A stretch of 64,000 nt of DNA, taken from Pseudonocardia kujensis. Its GTDB lineage: Bacteria; Actinomycetota; Actinomycetes; Mycobacteriales; Pseudonocardiaceae. Numbering within the stretch: the stretch's first letter is position 1; each line of letters opens with the position of its first letter. Under the pieces are notes generated by a model. The model saw only the letters and a program-made list of their open reading frames with translations. It was not told where the DNA came from and searched no databases. The DNA lies in NCBI RefSeq assembly GCF_021283305.1, contig NZ_JAJSOK010000014.1, positions 78,128-142,127 of the forward strand, written 5' to 3'. A program made the position numbers and the translations under genes. Positions 33,805 to 42,144 of the stretch are shown here, piece by piece.

Positions 33805-35445
33805 TCACCTGAGCAACCGCACCTCGCCGCTCGTCCCGTCGACGCGGACGCGCGCACCGTCCGGGATGAGCCGGGTGGCCTCGCGGGTCCCGACGACGCC
33901 CGGGATCCCGTACTCGCGGGCCACGATCGCGGCGTGACTGAGCTGGCCGCCCCGGTCGGTGACGATCGCCCCGAGCAGCGGCAGGACGACCGTGAAGTAC
34001 GGCGAGGTCATGCGGGTGACGAGGACGTCACCGGGCTGGACACGGTCGAAGTCGGCGCCGTCGGCGACCAGCCGGGCCGGGCCTTCGTAGACACCCGTGT
34101 TGACCGCGAGACCCCGGAGCACCGTCGCGGAGTTGGCCGTCTGCGGAACCCCGAACAGGTTGGCCATCGCGACGCCGACCGCGAGTGCGGCGCGCCGGGC
34201 CGGTTGCGGAAGCTCCTCCACGGGCGGAGGGGGCGACGGGGGCGGCCCGATCATCGCCGGGGCGTCGTCGACGGTCCGTGTGGTCCGTCGTCGGAACCGC
34301 TCCGCGACCTCCTGCGCGGCGGGACCCGGTTCGCCCCGCAGCAGCGCCCCGAGTTCGACAGCGTCCGCGTCGACCGCATGTTCGGGGTCGGCGAGCGCAC
34401 CCCGGTCGGCGAGCCGCCGTCCGGCCTCGAGCAGAGCGCGGCGGGCGAGACCGACGGCCCACCCGTCGGAGTACGTGGCCCGCTCGTCCCGCAACCGGTT
34501 GGCGAGGCGTGCCTCGTGCAGGCGGTCGTCGAACTCGGCGAGGTGCTCGGCGGGGACCCGGGCACGAACCGCGGTCAGTGCGGCGTCCCCGTCGTCACCG
34601 GGCCCGGACTTCCGGGTCGCAGCGGCCGCCCGGACCGAGCCCACCAGCATCGCGGGCAGCTCGCCCGCGCACGGTTCACCGACGTCGTAGCCGATCGACC
34701 GGTAGCGCACCGCGTCGAGGTACCTCCGCGTGGCCGCGCCCGCGTCAGGGTCGGCCTCGAGGGCGTCGAGCACCACCTGCGGCCGGTCGTGCGACGCGAG
34801 GACGGCCCGCGCGGTGTCCGACGCCGCGACGACGTCCGCCAGCGCATCGAGCTCGACCGTGGCGAAGCCGGTGGAGATGGCCGAGGAACCGCGCAGCAGC
34901 CCCATCAGTTCCCCAGCGGTGGCGCCGGTCCACTGCAGCGCGCCGGCGAGGAAGTCCCCGGTCGCCATGAGTGACGGCGCGCTGTAGCGGTGGTGCAGCT
35001 CGATCATCGCCTCGAGGTGGTCCCGGCACCGCTCGACGTGCGCAGCCAGCTCCTCGTCGGACAACGCCGCCGGGTCGACCGCCTCGACCGCCAGGTGGGC
35101 GGCGACCGCGCCGGGCTTGACCACCTCGTCCCACCGGGCCAGGTCCTCCCGCCAGAACCGCTCGGCGAACGCCCGGGCCGATGTCGCGATCCGCGCCTGC
35201 ATCTGCTCGGGCGTCGCCGTCCCGCCGGCCCCGAAGGGGACGAGCTGGGCGTACAGGAACCCGCCGATCACCGCCACGTCGTAGCGGCCGAGCAGCAACC
35301 CGTACCGCGCCAGGCCCTCGGCGAACCCGCGCGGGAAGCCGGAGACCAACGGCGACCTGGTGAACCAGCTGATCGGCCTGCTGTTGTGGGTCGTGTCCAG
35401 TTCCCACGTGCCGTCGTCGGGTGGCTCGAACACCTCGTCGTCCAC
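33805..35445 (-). CDS. Acceptor-binding plus phospho-His half of a split RPH-like enzyme
   Basis: 546 residues from a GTG at 35445 (GGGAG 6 bases upstream). The first about 450 residues are helical and resemble the acceptor-binding region of rifampin phosphotransferases (start SRPISWFTRSPLVSGFP). The C-terminal about 80 residues are the PEP-utiliser mobile domain, with the phosphorylatable His in TDRGGQLSHAAIVAREYGIPGVVG (about 499 to 522). In RPH the order is ATP-grasp, acceptor, His domain in one chain of about 870 residues. Here two genes total 814 residues and the ATP-grasp gene comes second. A proline-rich linker (about 410) is present. The acceptor may be an antibiotic-like molecule or an intermediate. 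Confidence 0.82.
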   Translation of the reverse strand: MDDEVFEPPDDGTWELDTTHNSRPISWFTRSPLVSGFPRGFAEGLARYGLLLGRYDVAVIGGFLYAQLVPFGAGGTATPEQMQARIATSARAFAERFWREDLARWDEVVKPGAVAAHLAVEAVDPAALSDEELAAHVERCRDHLEAMIELHHRYSAPSLMATGDFLAGALQWTGATAGELMGLLRGSSAISTGFATVELDALADVVAASDTARAVLASHDRPQVVLDALEADPDAGAATRRYLDAVRYRSIGYDVGEPCAGELPAMLVGSVRAAAATRKSGPGDDGDAALTAVRARVPAEHLAEFDDRLHEARLANRLRDERATYSDGWAVGLARRALLEAGRRLADRGALADPEHAVDADAVELGALLRGEPGPAAQEVAERFRRRTTRTVDDAPAMIGPPPSPPPPVEELPQPARRAALAVGVAMANLFGVPQTANSATVLRGLAVNTGVYEGPARLVADGADFDRVQPGDVLVTRMTSPYFTVVLPLLGAIVTDRGGQLSHAAIVAREYGIPGVVGTREATRLIPDGARVRVDGTSGEVRLLR

Positions 35446-35604
35446 GAGGACTCCCTTCGCCGATCCGGCCCCGCGGGCCACCAGGCGGTGGCCCCGGACA
35501 CGGACAAGAGGGGTTCGCGCGCCGAAGCGATCCGTTACCTGCGCGCCGTCACCCGTTTACCTTCAGGGTGTCACCCGTTCGACTGCCGTTCGCAGGATGC
35601 GGGC

Positions 35605-35629
35605 CGGCGCTCCCGCCCCGTTCTGCACG
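35605..35629. repeat. 25-bp direct repeat, right copy
   Basis: Exact copy of 31595 to 31619, placed 26 bases beyond the menD stop. Without the left stem arm it cannot form the hairpin seen at 31581. The interval between copies is about 4.0 kb. It looks like a duplication at the ends of an inserted segment. Confidence 0.85.
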
Positions 35630-35654
35630 GGCCCCACTCACCGGGCGCGATCGT

Positions 35655-37334
35655 TCAGCGCACGCCCACCTCGCCGGCCACCCCGGCGGCCTCCTCGACG
35701 CGGGCGCGCAGGGCGGCGTGCCCGGCGCGGCGGCCGGTCCGGTCCACGGGCACCTCGACGACGTTGAGGCCCGGCCTGCCCAGCGCCTCGCGCAGCTGCG
35801 CGAGGTCGGCGAGGTGCCGGTGGCCCACGCGGAAGGCCGCGCAGAGGGCCGCCAGGTCGGCGCCGTGCGGGGTGCCGAAGACCCGCTCGAAGGAGCGCGC
35901 GTGCTCCGGCGCACCCTGCTCGAGCAGGGTGAACACGCTGCCGCCGTCGTCGTTGGCCACCACGATCGTCAGGTCCGGGCGGGGTTCGCGCGGACCGGCG
36001 AGGAGCCCGCCGGCGTCGTGCAGGAGGGTCACGTCGCCGAGGAGGGCGACGGCCGGGCCCCCTCCGTCGGCACCGTGGGCGAGGGCGGCGCCGACGGCCG
36101 TGGAGACCACGCCGTCGATGCCCGCGACGCCCCGGTTCGACAGCACGGTGAGGTCCGGCCGGGGGGCCGCCGCCAGCGCGACGTCGCGGATCGGGCTCGA
36201 CGGCCCGACGACCAACAGCCCGCCGGTCGGCACCGCCCGGACCAGCTCGCGGGCCAGCCGCATCCCGCCGACGGGATCGACGTCGAGGCTCGCGTCGAGC
36301 GCGCGCTGCACCGCCGCGTCGGCCTGCCGCCACCGGGCGGCGAAGGCCTTCTCGCCCCACGGGCTCGGCGGCAGCGACCCGACCTGCACGACGGAGCTCC
36401 GGGTGTCGTTCCACCAGGGCCGGTCGGCGGGCGGCACGGCGAACACCCGGATCCGCTCGTCGGCGAGGGCGCGTTGCACCGCGCGGTGGAGCGTCGGCCG
36501 CCCGAGGACGACGAGCTGGCGGGGCAGGAGCTCGGGCGCGGCCCCGGACAGGGCCGCCCCGAGCAGCCAGGGGCCGGTGCGGACCGCGCTCCCCCACAAG
36601 GTCGACGACGGCTCGGCCACGACCGGGACGTCGGCGGGCGCGTCGCGGCCCTCGGCGCCGTCCCCGGCCACGACGAGCGTCGGCAGGGCGGGATCGAGGC
36701 GCAATGGCGGCAGGGCCACCCGCGCGGTGTGGACCTCGGACCAGGGCCGGCCGGCGGGTCGGCCCGGCGGGAAGGCGCCGTCGTCGCCGGGCGGGGGCAG
36801 CAGCGGCTCGCGCAGCGGCACGTCGAGCTGGACGGGGCCCGGGTCGCCGCTCAGCGTGCCGCGGGCGGCCGCGACGGCCCGGACGACCGTCGCGCGCCAC
36901 GCCTCGGGCCGGGTGCCCTCGGCGGACAGCACGGCCTCGAGCCGCAGCGCGTCGCCGAAGATCCCGCGCTGGACGACGGTCTGGCTCGCGCCGGTACCGA
37001 CCAGGTCGGCGGGCCGGTCCGCGGTGAGCAGCAGCAGCGGGACGCCGGCGTGCGCGGCCTCGAGCACGGCCGGGTGCAGGTTCGCCACCGCGGTGCCCGA
37101 GGTGCACACCACGGCGACCGGCAGGCCCGAGCGCAGCGCCAGGCCGAGGGCCAGGAAACCGGCCCCCCGCTCGTCGAGGCGCACGTGCAGCCGGAGCCGG
37201 CCGTCGGCGTCGGCGGTGTCCAGCGCCAGGGACAGCGGCGCGTTGCGCGAGCCCGGGCAGAGCACGACGTCGCGCACGCCGCAGCGGGCGAGCTCGTCGA
37301 CGGCGACGCGGGCGAGGAGGGTCGACGGGTTCAC
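35655..37334 (-). CDS. menD: 2-succinyl-5-enolpyruvyl-6-hydroxy-3-cyclohexene-1-carboxylate synthase
   Basis: 559 residues from a GTG at 37334 (VNPSTLLARVAVDEL), the usual MenD N-terminus. An ATG at 37406 would add 24 unconserved residues. A thiamine-diphosphate enzyme joining isochorismate and 2-oxoglutarate in menaquinone synthesis. Seen: CPGSRNAPLSLAL (about 25), the catalytic Glu in LDERGAGF (about 54), VCTSGTAVANLHPAVLEA (about 75), GDVTLLHDAGGL and NDDGGSVF (about 425 and 455), which form the GD...N cofactor motif. It converges on the isochorismate synthase operon across the inserted block, so both isochorismate genes were probably neighbours earlier. Confidence 0.93.
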   Translation of the reverse strand: MNPSTLLARVAVDELARCGVRDVVLCPGSRNAPLSLALDTADADGRLRLHVRLDERGAGFLALGLALRSGLPVAVVCTSGTAVANLHPAVLEAAHAGVPLLLLTADRPADLVGTGASQTVVQRGIFGDALRLEAVLSAEGTRPEAWRATVVRAVAAARGTLSGDPGPVQLDVPLREPLLPPPGDDGAFPPGRPAGRPWSEVHTARVALPPLRLDPALPTLVVAGDGAEGRDAPADVPVVAEPSSTLWGSAVRTGPWLLGAALSGAAPELLPRQLVVLGRPTLHRAVQRALADERIRVFAVPPADRPWWNDTRSSVVQVGSLPPSPWGEKAFAARWRQADAAVQRALDASLDVDPVGGMRLARELVRAVPTGGLLVVGPSSPIRDVALAAAPRPDLTVLSNRGVAGIDGVVSTAVGAALAHGADGGGPAVALLGDVTLLHDAGGLLAGPREPRPDLTIVVANDDGGSVFTLLEQGAPEHARSFERVFGTPHGADLAALCAAFRVGHRHLADLAQLREALGRPGLNVVEVPVDRTGRRAGHAALRARVEEAAGVAGEVGVR

Positions 37335-37557
37335 CAGCCGGAGGCTAGGCGCGCGGATGTTGCGCTTCGTGTAGGACCCGAAACCGCCGTGTTCCCCTTC
37401 GCTCACAACCGATCCGAGCGCGCGAACGCGACCTGGGGCGCCGGGGTGACGACCATGGAATCACGCTGCGTGTCCGGAGTCTTCGACCCGCCGACCGGTC
37501 CCCCCACCCCTGGCACTACCGACGTCGAACGAGGCGACCCTCCCGCACCACCGGCCC

Positions 37558-38070
37558 TCACGGGCCCGGGACGGGCGGACTGAGCAGCGTGACCACCGTG
37601 CCGTCGAGCGGCGAGGGCCCGCCCCGGTGGATCAGGACCTCCGCCATCAGCACGGACATCATCGGCAGCCCGCGGCGACGGTTGACGTCCTCCTCGGGGC
37701 CGGGGCGCGGGAGCCAGCGGCCGGTGTCGCGGATCCGGACCCGGAGGCGCCGCCGACCGCCGACCGGCTCCACCCGGGCGGCGACCTCCACCGTCCCGTC
37801 CGGCGCCCCGGGCGGGAACGCGTGCTCCACCGCGTTGCTCACCGCCTCGTTGACCGCGAGCAGGACGTCGAGCGCGGCGTCGTCGGGCCAGTCGAGCTGC
37901 GCCAGCCGGCGGCGCAGCCCCGTCCGCACCAGCCCCAACGTCTCGAGGACGGCCGGCAGGCGGATCTCCCAGATGTGCGCGGCGGCGGACGGCGGGGGCG
38001 CACCACCGGCCGGACCCGCGCCCGAGGGCGGGCCCGCACGGTCCTCCGACTGGTCCCGATGCGCTGGCAC
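37558..38070 (-). CDS. RsbW-type ATP-binding regulatory protein
   Basis: A 170-residue GHKL ATPase of the anti-sigma regulatory factor type. The N box is LLAVNEAVSNAVEHAFPPG (about 69 to 87), the G1-like segment is VRIRDTGRWLP (about 110 to 120) and the C-terminal GRRRGLPMM part carries G2-like features. Such proteins bind or phosphorylate anti-anti-sigma factors and sequester SigB/SigF-type sigma factors. A STAS-domain gene follows upstream on the same strand and a SigB-like factor is encoded at 58906. The start is a GTG at 38070. The first about 30 residues are Pro/Gly-rich and unconserved. Confidence 0.82.
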   Translation of the reverse strand: MPAHRDQSEDRAGPPSGAGPAGGAPPPSAAAHIWEIRLPAVLETLGLVRTGLRRRLAQLDWPDDAALDVLLAVNEAVSNAVEHAFPPGAPDGTVEVAARVEPVGGRRRLRVRIRDTGRWLPRPGPEEDVNRRRGLPMMSVLMAEVLIHRGGPSPLDGTVVTLLSPPVPGP

Positions 38071-38137
38071 TACCCGAGAGTGTGACGCGCCCCGCCCCCG
38101 CAGGACCAGCCGGGCCGCTCCCCGGCGCGCCTCCGGG

Positions 38138-38527
38138 TCAGCCGCCGCTGCTGTGCGGCTCCCGGAGCGCCTCGGCGACGTCGTAGTACAGGGCGAGGAC
38201 GCGCTCCAACCCGGTGATCTGCAGGGGGCGCACCACCGGGCGGTTGTGGTCGACGACGATCCGCAGCGGCTCGTCCTGCCGCTCGGCCGCGCGGTGTGCG
38301 GTGACGAGCGCGCTCAGTCCGGCGTCGTCGAGGAAGGCGACGCGGGTCAGATCGACCACCGTCACGTTCACCGTGGCGTCGGCCAGCGACCGGCCCACCG
38401 CCGCCTCCAGCCGCGGGGCCGTGAACATGTCCACCTCGCCGGCGACGGTCACCACCATCGCGGACCCCGCGCGGCGCAGGTCGACGCGCAGCAGCTGCTC
38501 GGCCGCAGGGGCCTGGTCACCGGTCAC
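38138..38527 (-). CDS. STAS-domain anti-anti-sigma-like protein, no phosphorylatable Ser
   Basis: 129 residues from a GTG at 38527. A single STAS domain: RRAGSAMVVTVAGEVDMFTAPRLEAAV (about 18 to 44) and VTVVDLTRVAFLDDAGLSALVTAH (about 58 to 81). In SpoIIAA/RsbV the loop reads D-S-S-G and the second Ser is phosphorylated. Here it reads D-D-A-G, so RsbW-type kinases could not phosphorylate it in the usual way. The protein might act constitutively or as a scaffold. It lies 67 bases upstream of the RsbW-type gene on the same strand, probably one operon. Confidence 0.82.
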   Translation of the reverse strand: MTGDQAPAAEQLLRVDLRRAGSAMVVTVAGEVDMFTAPRLEAAVGRSLADATVNVTVVDLTRVAFLDDAGLSALVTAHRAAERQDEPLRIVVDHNRPVVRPLQITGLERVLALYYDVAEALREPHSSGG

Positions 38528-38615
38528 GGCGCACAGTCTTCCCCGCACCGGGGCCCGTCCGACAGGGGGCCCGCAACGCCTGTCACCGCACCCACGTCCG
38601 GCCCGGGCCGCCCCG

Positions 38616-39089
38616 TCAGCCGACGTGCGCGTGGTCGGGCTCGGCGAGGGCGTTGCGGAGCCGCTGACGCATGGCAGGGTGCATCGCCAGACCCTCGAGC
38701 CGGTCGACCGGGACCCAGTCGGCCTCGCTCGTCTCCTCGCCGTCGGGCCGGGGGTTCCCGGACTCCGGCCGGGCGTGCACGCACACGGCGAACTGCTGGC
38801 GCACCTCACCGGTGGCGTCGACGATCACGTGTCCGGGGTCGGTGTAGATCCCGGCCACCCGCAACACCTTGATCGCGACGCCGCTCTCCTCGGCGACCTC
38901 CCGCTCGGCCGCCCGGACCGCCGACTCGCCGACCTCGACGCGGCCGCCGGGGAGCTCCCAGAAGCCGTCGTCCACGCGACGCACGAGCAGGACCCGGTCG
39001 GCGTCGTCGCGCACCACCGCGAAGACGCTGGGGGCGACCAGGGTGGGCCGCGGCGGGTCGGGGTGGTGGTAGTACTCGGTCCGGGTCAT
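38616..39089 (-). CDS. NUDIX hydrolase
   Basis: 157 residues from the ATG at 39089. The NUDIX box is complete: GGRVEVGESAVRAAEREVAEESGV (about 50 to 73) with Gly, Glu, and REV-x-EE-x-GV in register, so it should hydrolyse a nucleoside-diphosphate-linked substrate with Mg2+. FWELPGG precedes the box and a WVPVDRL segment follows. The size fits ADP-ribose or oxidised-nucleotide hydrolases, and the substrate cannot be told. It sits 88 bases upstream of the STAS gene on the same strand. Confidence 0.9.
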   Translation of the reverse strand: MTRTEYYHHPDPPRPTLVAPSVFAVVRDDADRVLLVRRVDDGFWELPGGRVEVGESAVRAAEREVAEESGVAIKVLRVAGIYTDPGHVIVDATGEVRQQFAVCVHARPESGNPRPDGEETSEADWVPVDRLEGLAMHPAMRQRLRNALAEPDHAHVG

Positions 39090-39416
39090 CGTCGGCGCCG
39101 TCGACGCCCGGCCGGGAGGGCCGTGCCGCATGCCGCCGACAGGGTCGCGTGCGCCATCCCCGACCACCCCTTCCCCACACGCCTTGGCCGTCGGATCACG
39201 GTCCCAGGGGCCGCCCGCCGCCGGAAACGGCCGAAAGCCCCGACGGGCGGAGCCGCTCGGCTACTCCGATCGCCCCACCCGGGACCGACCTTCACCCCGC
39301 CGGGGCGAGGCGCGGACGCGGCGGGCCACCCATCGTCCGACGCACGGCGAGCGGGGAGGTGGCGCGGTGCCTGCGGGGGACGAACGGACGGGATCGCCCG
39401 GAGCGGGGCGTGCGCC
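39090..39416. other. Divergent gap without a supported gene
   Basis: About 330 bases between the NUDIX gene and the DUF3040 gene, which point away from each other. Both must have promoters here. The open frames in the gap have the Arg/Pro-rich composition of shadow frames and no family resemblance. No palindrome stood out. Confidence 0.4.
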
Positions 39417-39689
39417 GTGCTGAGCGGCGACGAGGAGCGCCTGCTCACGGCGATCGAGCGCCAGCTCCGTGCGGAGGACCCGGAGCTGGACAAACGGCTC
39501 GGCCGCGGGCTCGGGCCGCCCGGCGGCCACCGCTGGCGCTGGGTCGTGCCGGTGCTGGTCGTGCTCTCCGTGCTCTGCATCCTCGTCGGCCTGGTCGTCG
39601 CGGAGGCGGGGGTGTTCCTCGGCGGCCTGGCCCTGGCCGGGGTGACCTGGGTGGTCGTCCACCGGCGACGCCGCGGCCCGAGGACCTGA
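39417..39689 (+). CDS. DUF3040 family small membrane protein
   Basis: 90 residues from a GTG at 39417 (VLSGDEERLLTAIERQL). The N-terminal helix LSGDEERLLTAIERQLRAEDPELDKRL is the DUF3040 hallmark, followed by two transmembrane helices (about 44 to 62 and 65 to 80) and an Arg-rich tail. DUF3040 proteins are widespread in actinobacteria, with no known function. It converges on the SulP gene, the stops being 4 bases apart. Confidence 0.85.
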   Translation: MLSGDEERLLTAIERQLRAEDPELDKRLGRGLGPPGGHRWRWVVPVLVVLSVLCILVGLVVAEAGVFLGGLALAGVTWVVVHRRRRGPRT

Positions 39690-39692
39690 CCG

Positions 39693-41423
39693 TCAGCCCG
39701 CCGGCGGGGCGACCCACTGCGCGCCCGTCTCCCGCCGGAACGCGTCGACGGCGGCGTCCAGGGTCGGGAAGAAGTGCGCCGGGTCGAGGGTCCGGGTCAG
39801 CTCGTAGCGGTCGATCTTGCGCCGCACCGGGTCCTTCATCTCGGCGAACACGAGGTGCACGCCGCGGGCGTTGAGCGCGACGTCCAGGTCGTGGAGCATG
39901 TCCGCCGCCGTCGTGTCGACGTCGGTGATCGGCTCGGCCGCCACGACGAGCCACCGGGGCGGCGGGGCGGTCCGGCTCCGCCGCTCCAGCTGCTCGCGGA
40001 AGGTCCGGGCGTTGGCGAAGAACAGCGGCGCGTCGAACCGGAGCAGGACGCAGCCCGGCAGCACCTCCGCCGCCGGGTAGCTGCGGACGTCGTGGAAGCC
40101 GGGCAGACCGGGGACCCGGCCGAGCACGGTCTGGTACGGCCACCAGGCGCGCCGGAAGACGTTGCCGACGGAGAGCGCGACGGCCACCGCGATCCCGGGC
40201 AGCACCCCGAGCAGCACGACGCCGGCGAAGGCGGCGATCGACAGCGCGAACTCGGTCCGGCGCACGCGGAAGAGCCGCACGGTCCCGCCGATGTCGGCGA
40301 GGGACACGCTCGCCGCGATCACGACCGCGGCGAGCGTCGGCTGCGGCAGGGTGCGCAGCAGGCCCGGGGCCAGGAGCAGGATCAGCGTGATCGCGGCGGC
40401 GCCGACCACGCCGGTGACCTGCGTACGCGCCCCCACCTGCTGGGCCACGGCCGTCCGCGAGCCGCTCGTGCTGACCGGGAACCCCTGGAAGAAGCCGGCC
40501 GCGAGGTTCGCCGCGCCGATCCCGACCATCTCCCGGTTGCCGTCGATCGTCCTGCCCTCCCGCGCCGCGAACGCCGACGCCGTGGAGATCGTGTCGGTCA
40601 GCGACACCAGCGCGATGCCGGCGGCGCCGGCCAGGAGCGGGAGGACGTCCGACGCCGCGATCCGCGGCAGGGTCGGCGGCGGGAAGCCCTGCGGCAGGAC
40701 ACCGACCAGCGAGACGCCGCGCTGGTCCAGCGCGAACAGCGCCGCGGCGAGCATCGACAGCACCACCACGATCAGCACCGCCGGGACCCGCGGGAACACC
40801 CGCGCCAGCACCCCGATGAGGACCAGGCCCCCGAGCCCGACCGCGAGCGCGGCCGGGACGACCTCGCCGCCGACCACGCCCCGGACGAACCCGACGACCT
40901 CACCGGCGAAGCCCTCGGCGTCGACCGAGAACCCGCACAGCTTCGGCAGCTGCCCGACGAGGATCGTCAGGGCCAGCCCGTTCATGTAGCCGATCATGGT
41001 CGGCTTCGAGATGAGGTCCGCGACGAACCCGAGGCGGCCGAGCCCGGCGACCGCCATGATCGCGCCCGTCATGAGCGCCAGCGCCGAGGCGAGGGCGACG
41101 GCGCGCTGCGGGTCGCCGTCGGCCGCGACGAGGGGGAGGACCGTCGCCGCGATCATCGGGCCGAGCGAGGAGTCCGGGCCGAGCACGAGGACCCGCGACG
41201 GGCCGAAGACCGCGTACGCGAGCAGGCAGAGGATCGACGTGTACAGGCCGGTGATCGCGGGCAGCCCGGCCAGCTCCGCGTACGCCATGCCCTGCGGCAC
41301 GAGCAGGGCGGTCAGCACCAGGCCGGCGACCACGTCCCGGGGCAGCCACGACGGCCGGTAGCTCCGCAACAGGGCAAGCCCCGGGACCGGCGAGGACGTG
41401 CCCTCGGATCCGTTTCCGCTCAC
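39693..41423 (-). CDS. SulP family anion transporter with STAS domain
   Basis: 576 residues from a GTG at 41423. The first about 430 residues form the SulP transmembrane core with VLTALLVPQGMAYAELAGLPAITGLYTSI (about 32 to 60), LGPDSSLGPMIAA (about 80) and GFFQGFPVSTSGSRTAVAQQVGART (about 305). The C-terminal STAS domain (about 460 to 560, VLLRFDAPLFFANARTF, DVDTTAADMLHDL) is present. SulP proteins carry sulfate, bicarbonate or dicarboxylates. There is no adjacent carbonic anhydrase or sulfur gene to narrow this, although a sulfur island lies a few kb away. Confidence 0.9.
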   Translation of the reverse strand: MSGNGSEGTSSPVPGLALLRSYRPSWLPRDVVAGLVLTALLVPQGMAYAELAGLPAITGLYTSILCLLAYAVFGPSRVLVLGPDSSLGPMIAATVLPLVAADGDPQRAVALASALALMTGAIMAVAGLGRLGFVADLISKPTMIGYMNGLALTILVGQLPKLCGFSVDAEGFAGEVVGFVRGVVGGEVVPAALAVGLGGLVLIGVLARVFPRVPAVLIVVVLSMLAAALFALDQRGVSLVGVLPQGFPPPTLPRIAASDVLPLLAGAAGIALVSLTDTISTASAFAAREGRTIDGNREMVGIGAANLAAGFFQGFPVSTSGSRTAVAQQVGARTQVTGVVGAAAITLILLLAPGLLRTLPQPTLAAVVIAASVSLADIGGTVRLFRVRRTEFALSIAAFAGVVLLGVLPGIAVAVALSVGNVFRRAWWPYQTVLGRVPGLPGFHDVRSYPAAEVLPGCVLLRFDAPLFFANARTFREQLERRSRTAPPPRWLVVAAEPITDVDTTAADMLHDLDVALNARGVHLVFAEMKDPVRRKIDRYELTRTLDPAHFFPTLDAAVDAFRRETGAQWVAPPAG

Positions 41424-41548
41424 GCACGCAGGATGGCGCGCCGAGGTGGGTCCGGCCTCACCCCCGCGGTGTGGCCGCGGGGTGAGAACGGGTCTCTCAC
41501 CCGTGTGGGGTGACGGCCCGACCGGCACGGCGGGGCCATCGTCGGACG

Positions 41549-42121
41549 ATGGCTCCCACCGCCGACGGCGAGGCGACGACGAGGTCCGGACCCGACGCCG
41601 CCGCTCCCCCCGGCCGGCTCCGCGGACTCGTCCGCCACACGATGCTGAGCAAGCACCACTGGGGGAGCGAGGAGGACCTCGCGCAGGCGATCTACGGCAC
41701 CGTCATCGGCGCCGCCGGCATCGCGGTCGGCAGCGCGCACGGGGACCTCCGCGAGATCGTGCTGACCGTGGTGGTGACCGTCGTGGTCTACTGGGCCGCG
41801 GAGCGCTATGCGGACGTGCTCGCCGCCGCGGTCCACGCGGCCGGGCGCCGGGAACGGGTGCGGGCCGCGCTGCGCCGCGGGCTCCCGGTCGTCGAGGCGG
41901 GGCTGAGCCCGCTGGTGGTCCTGGTGGTCCTCGCGCTGCTCACCGGCCGCCTCGCCCTCGCTGTGTTCGTCGCGCTCGGCCTCGCCACCCTCATGCTCGG
42001 CGGCTTCGGGCACGCCGCCGCGCGCCGGGCCGGCGCCTCCCGGTTCGCGGCGATCGGCTGGGGCCTGTGCAGCGCGGCGCTCGGCGGGCTGGTCATCGGG
42101 CTCAAGATGCTGCTCCACTGA
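41549..42121 (+). CDS. Membrane protein of unknown function
   Basis: 190 residues from the ATG at 41549. After a polar N-terminus, GSEEDLAQAIYGTVIGAAGIAVG (about 38 to 60) leads into four to five transmembrane helices (about 52 to 70, 75 to 95, 120 to 150, 165 to 188). It has no transporter or enzyme signature and no family was recognised. It lies 23 bases upstream of the FAD oxidoreductase gene on the same strand and is probably co-transcribed. Confidence 0.7.
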   Translation: MAPTADGEATTRSGPDAAAPPGRLRGLVRHTMLSKHHWGSEEDLAQAIYGTVIGAAGIAVGSAHGDLREIVLTVVVTVVVYWAAERYADVLAAAVHAAGRRERVRAALRRGLPVVEAGLSPLVVLVVLALLTGRLALAVFVALGLATLMLGGFGHAAARRAGASRFAAIGWGLCSAALGGLVIGLKMLLH

Positions 42122-42144
42122 GGAGGACGACTCAGGGGGCCGGT

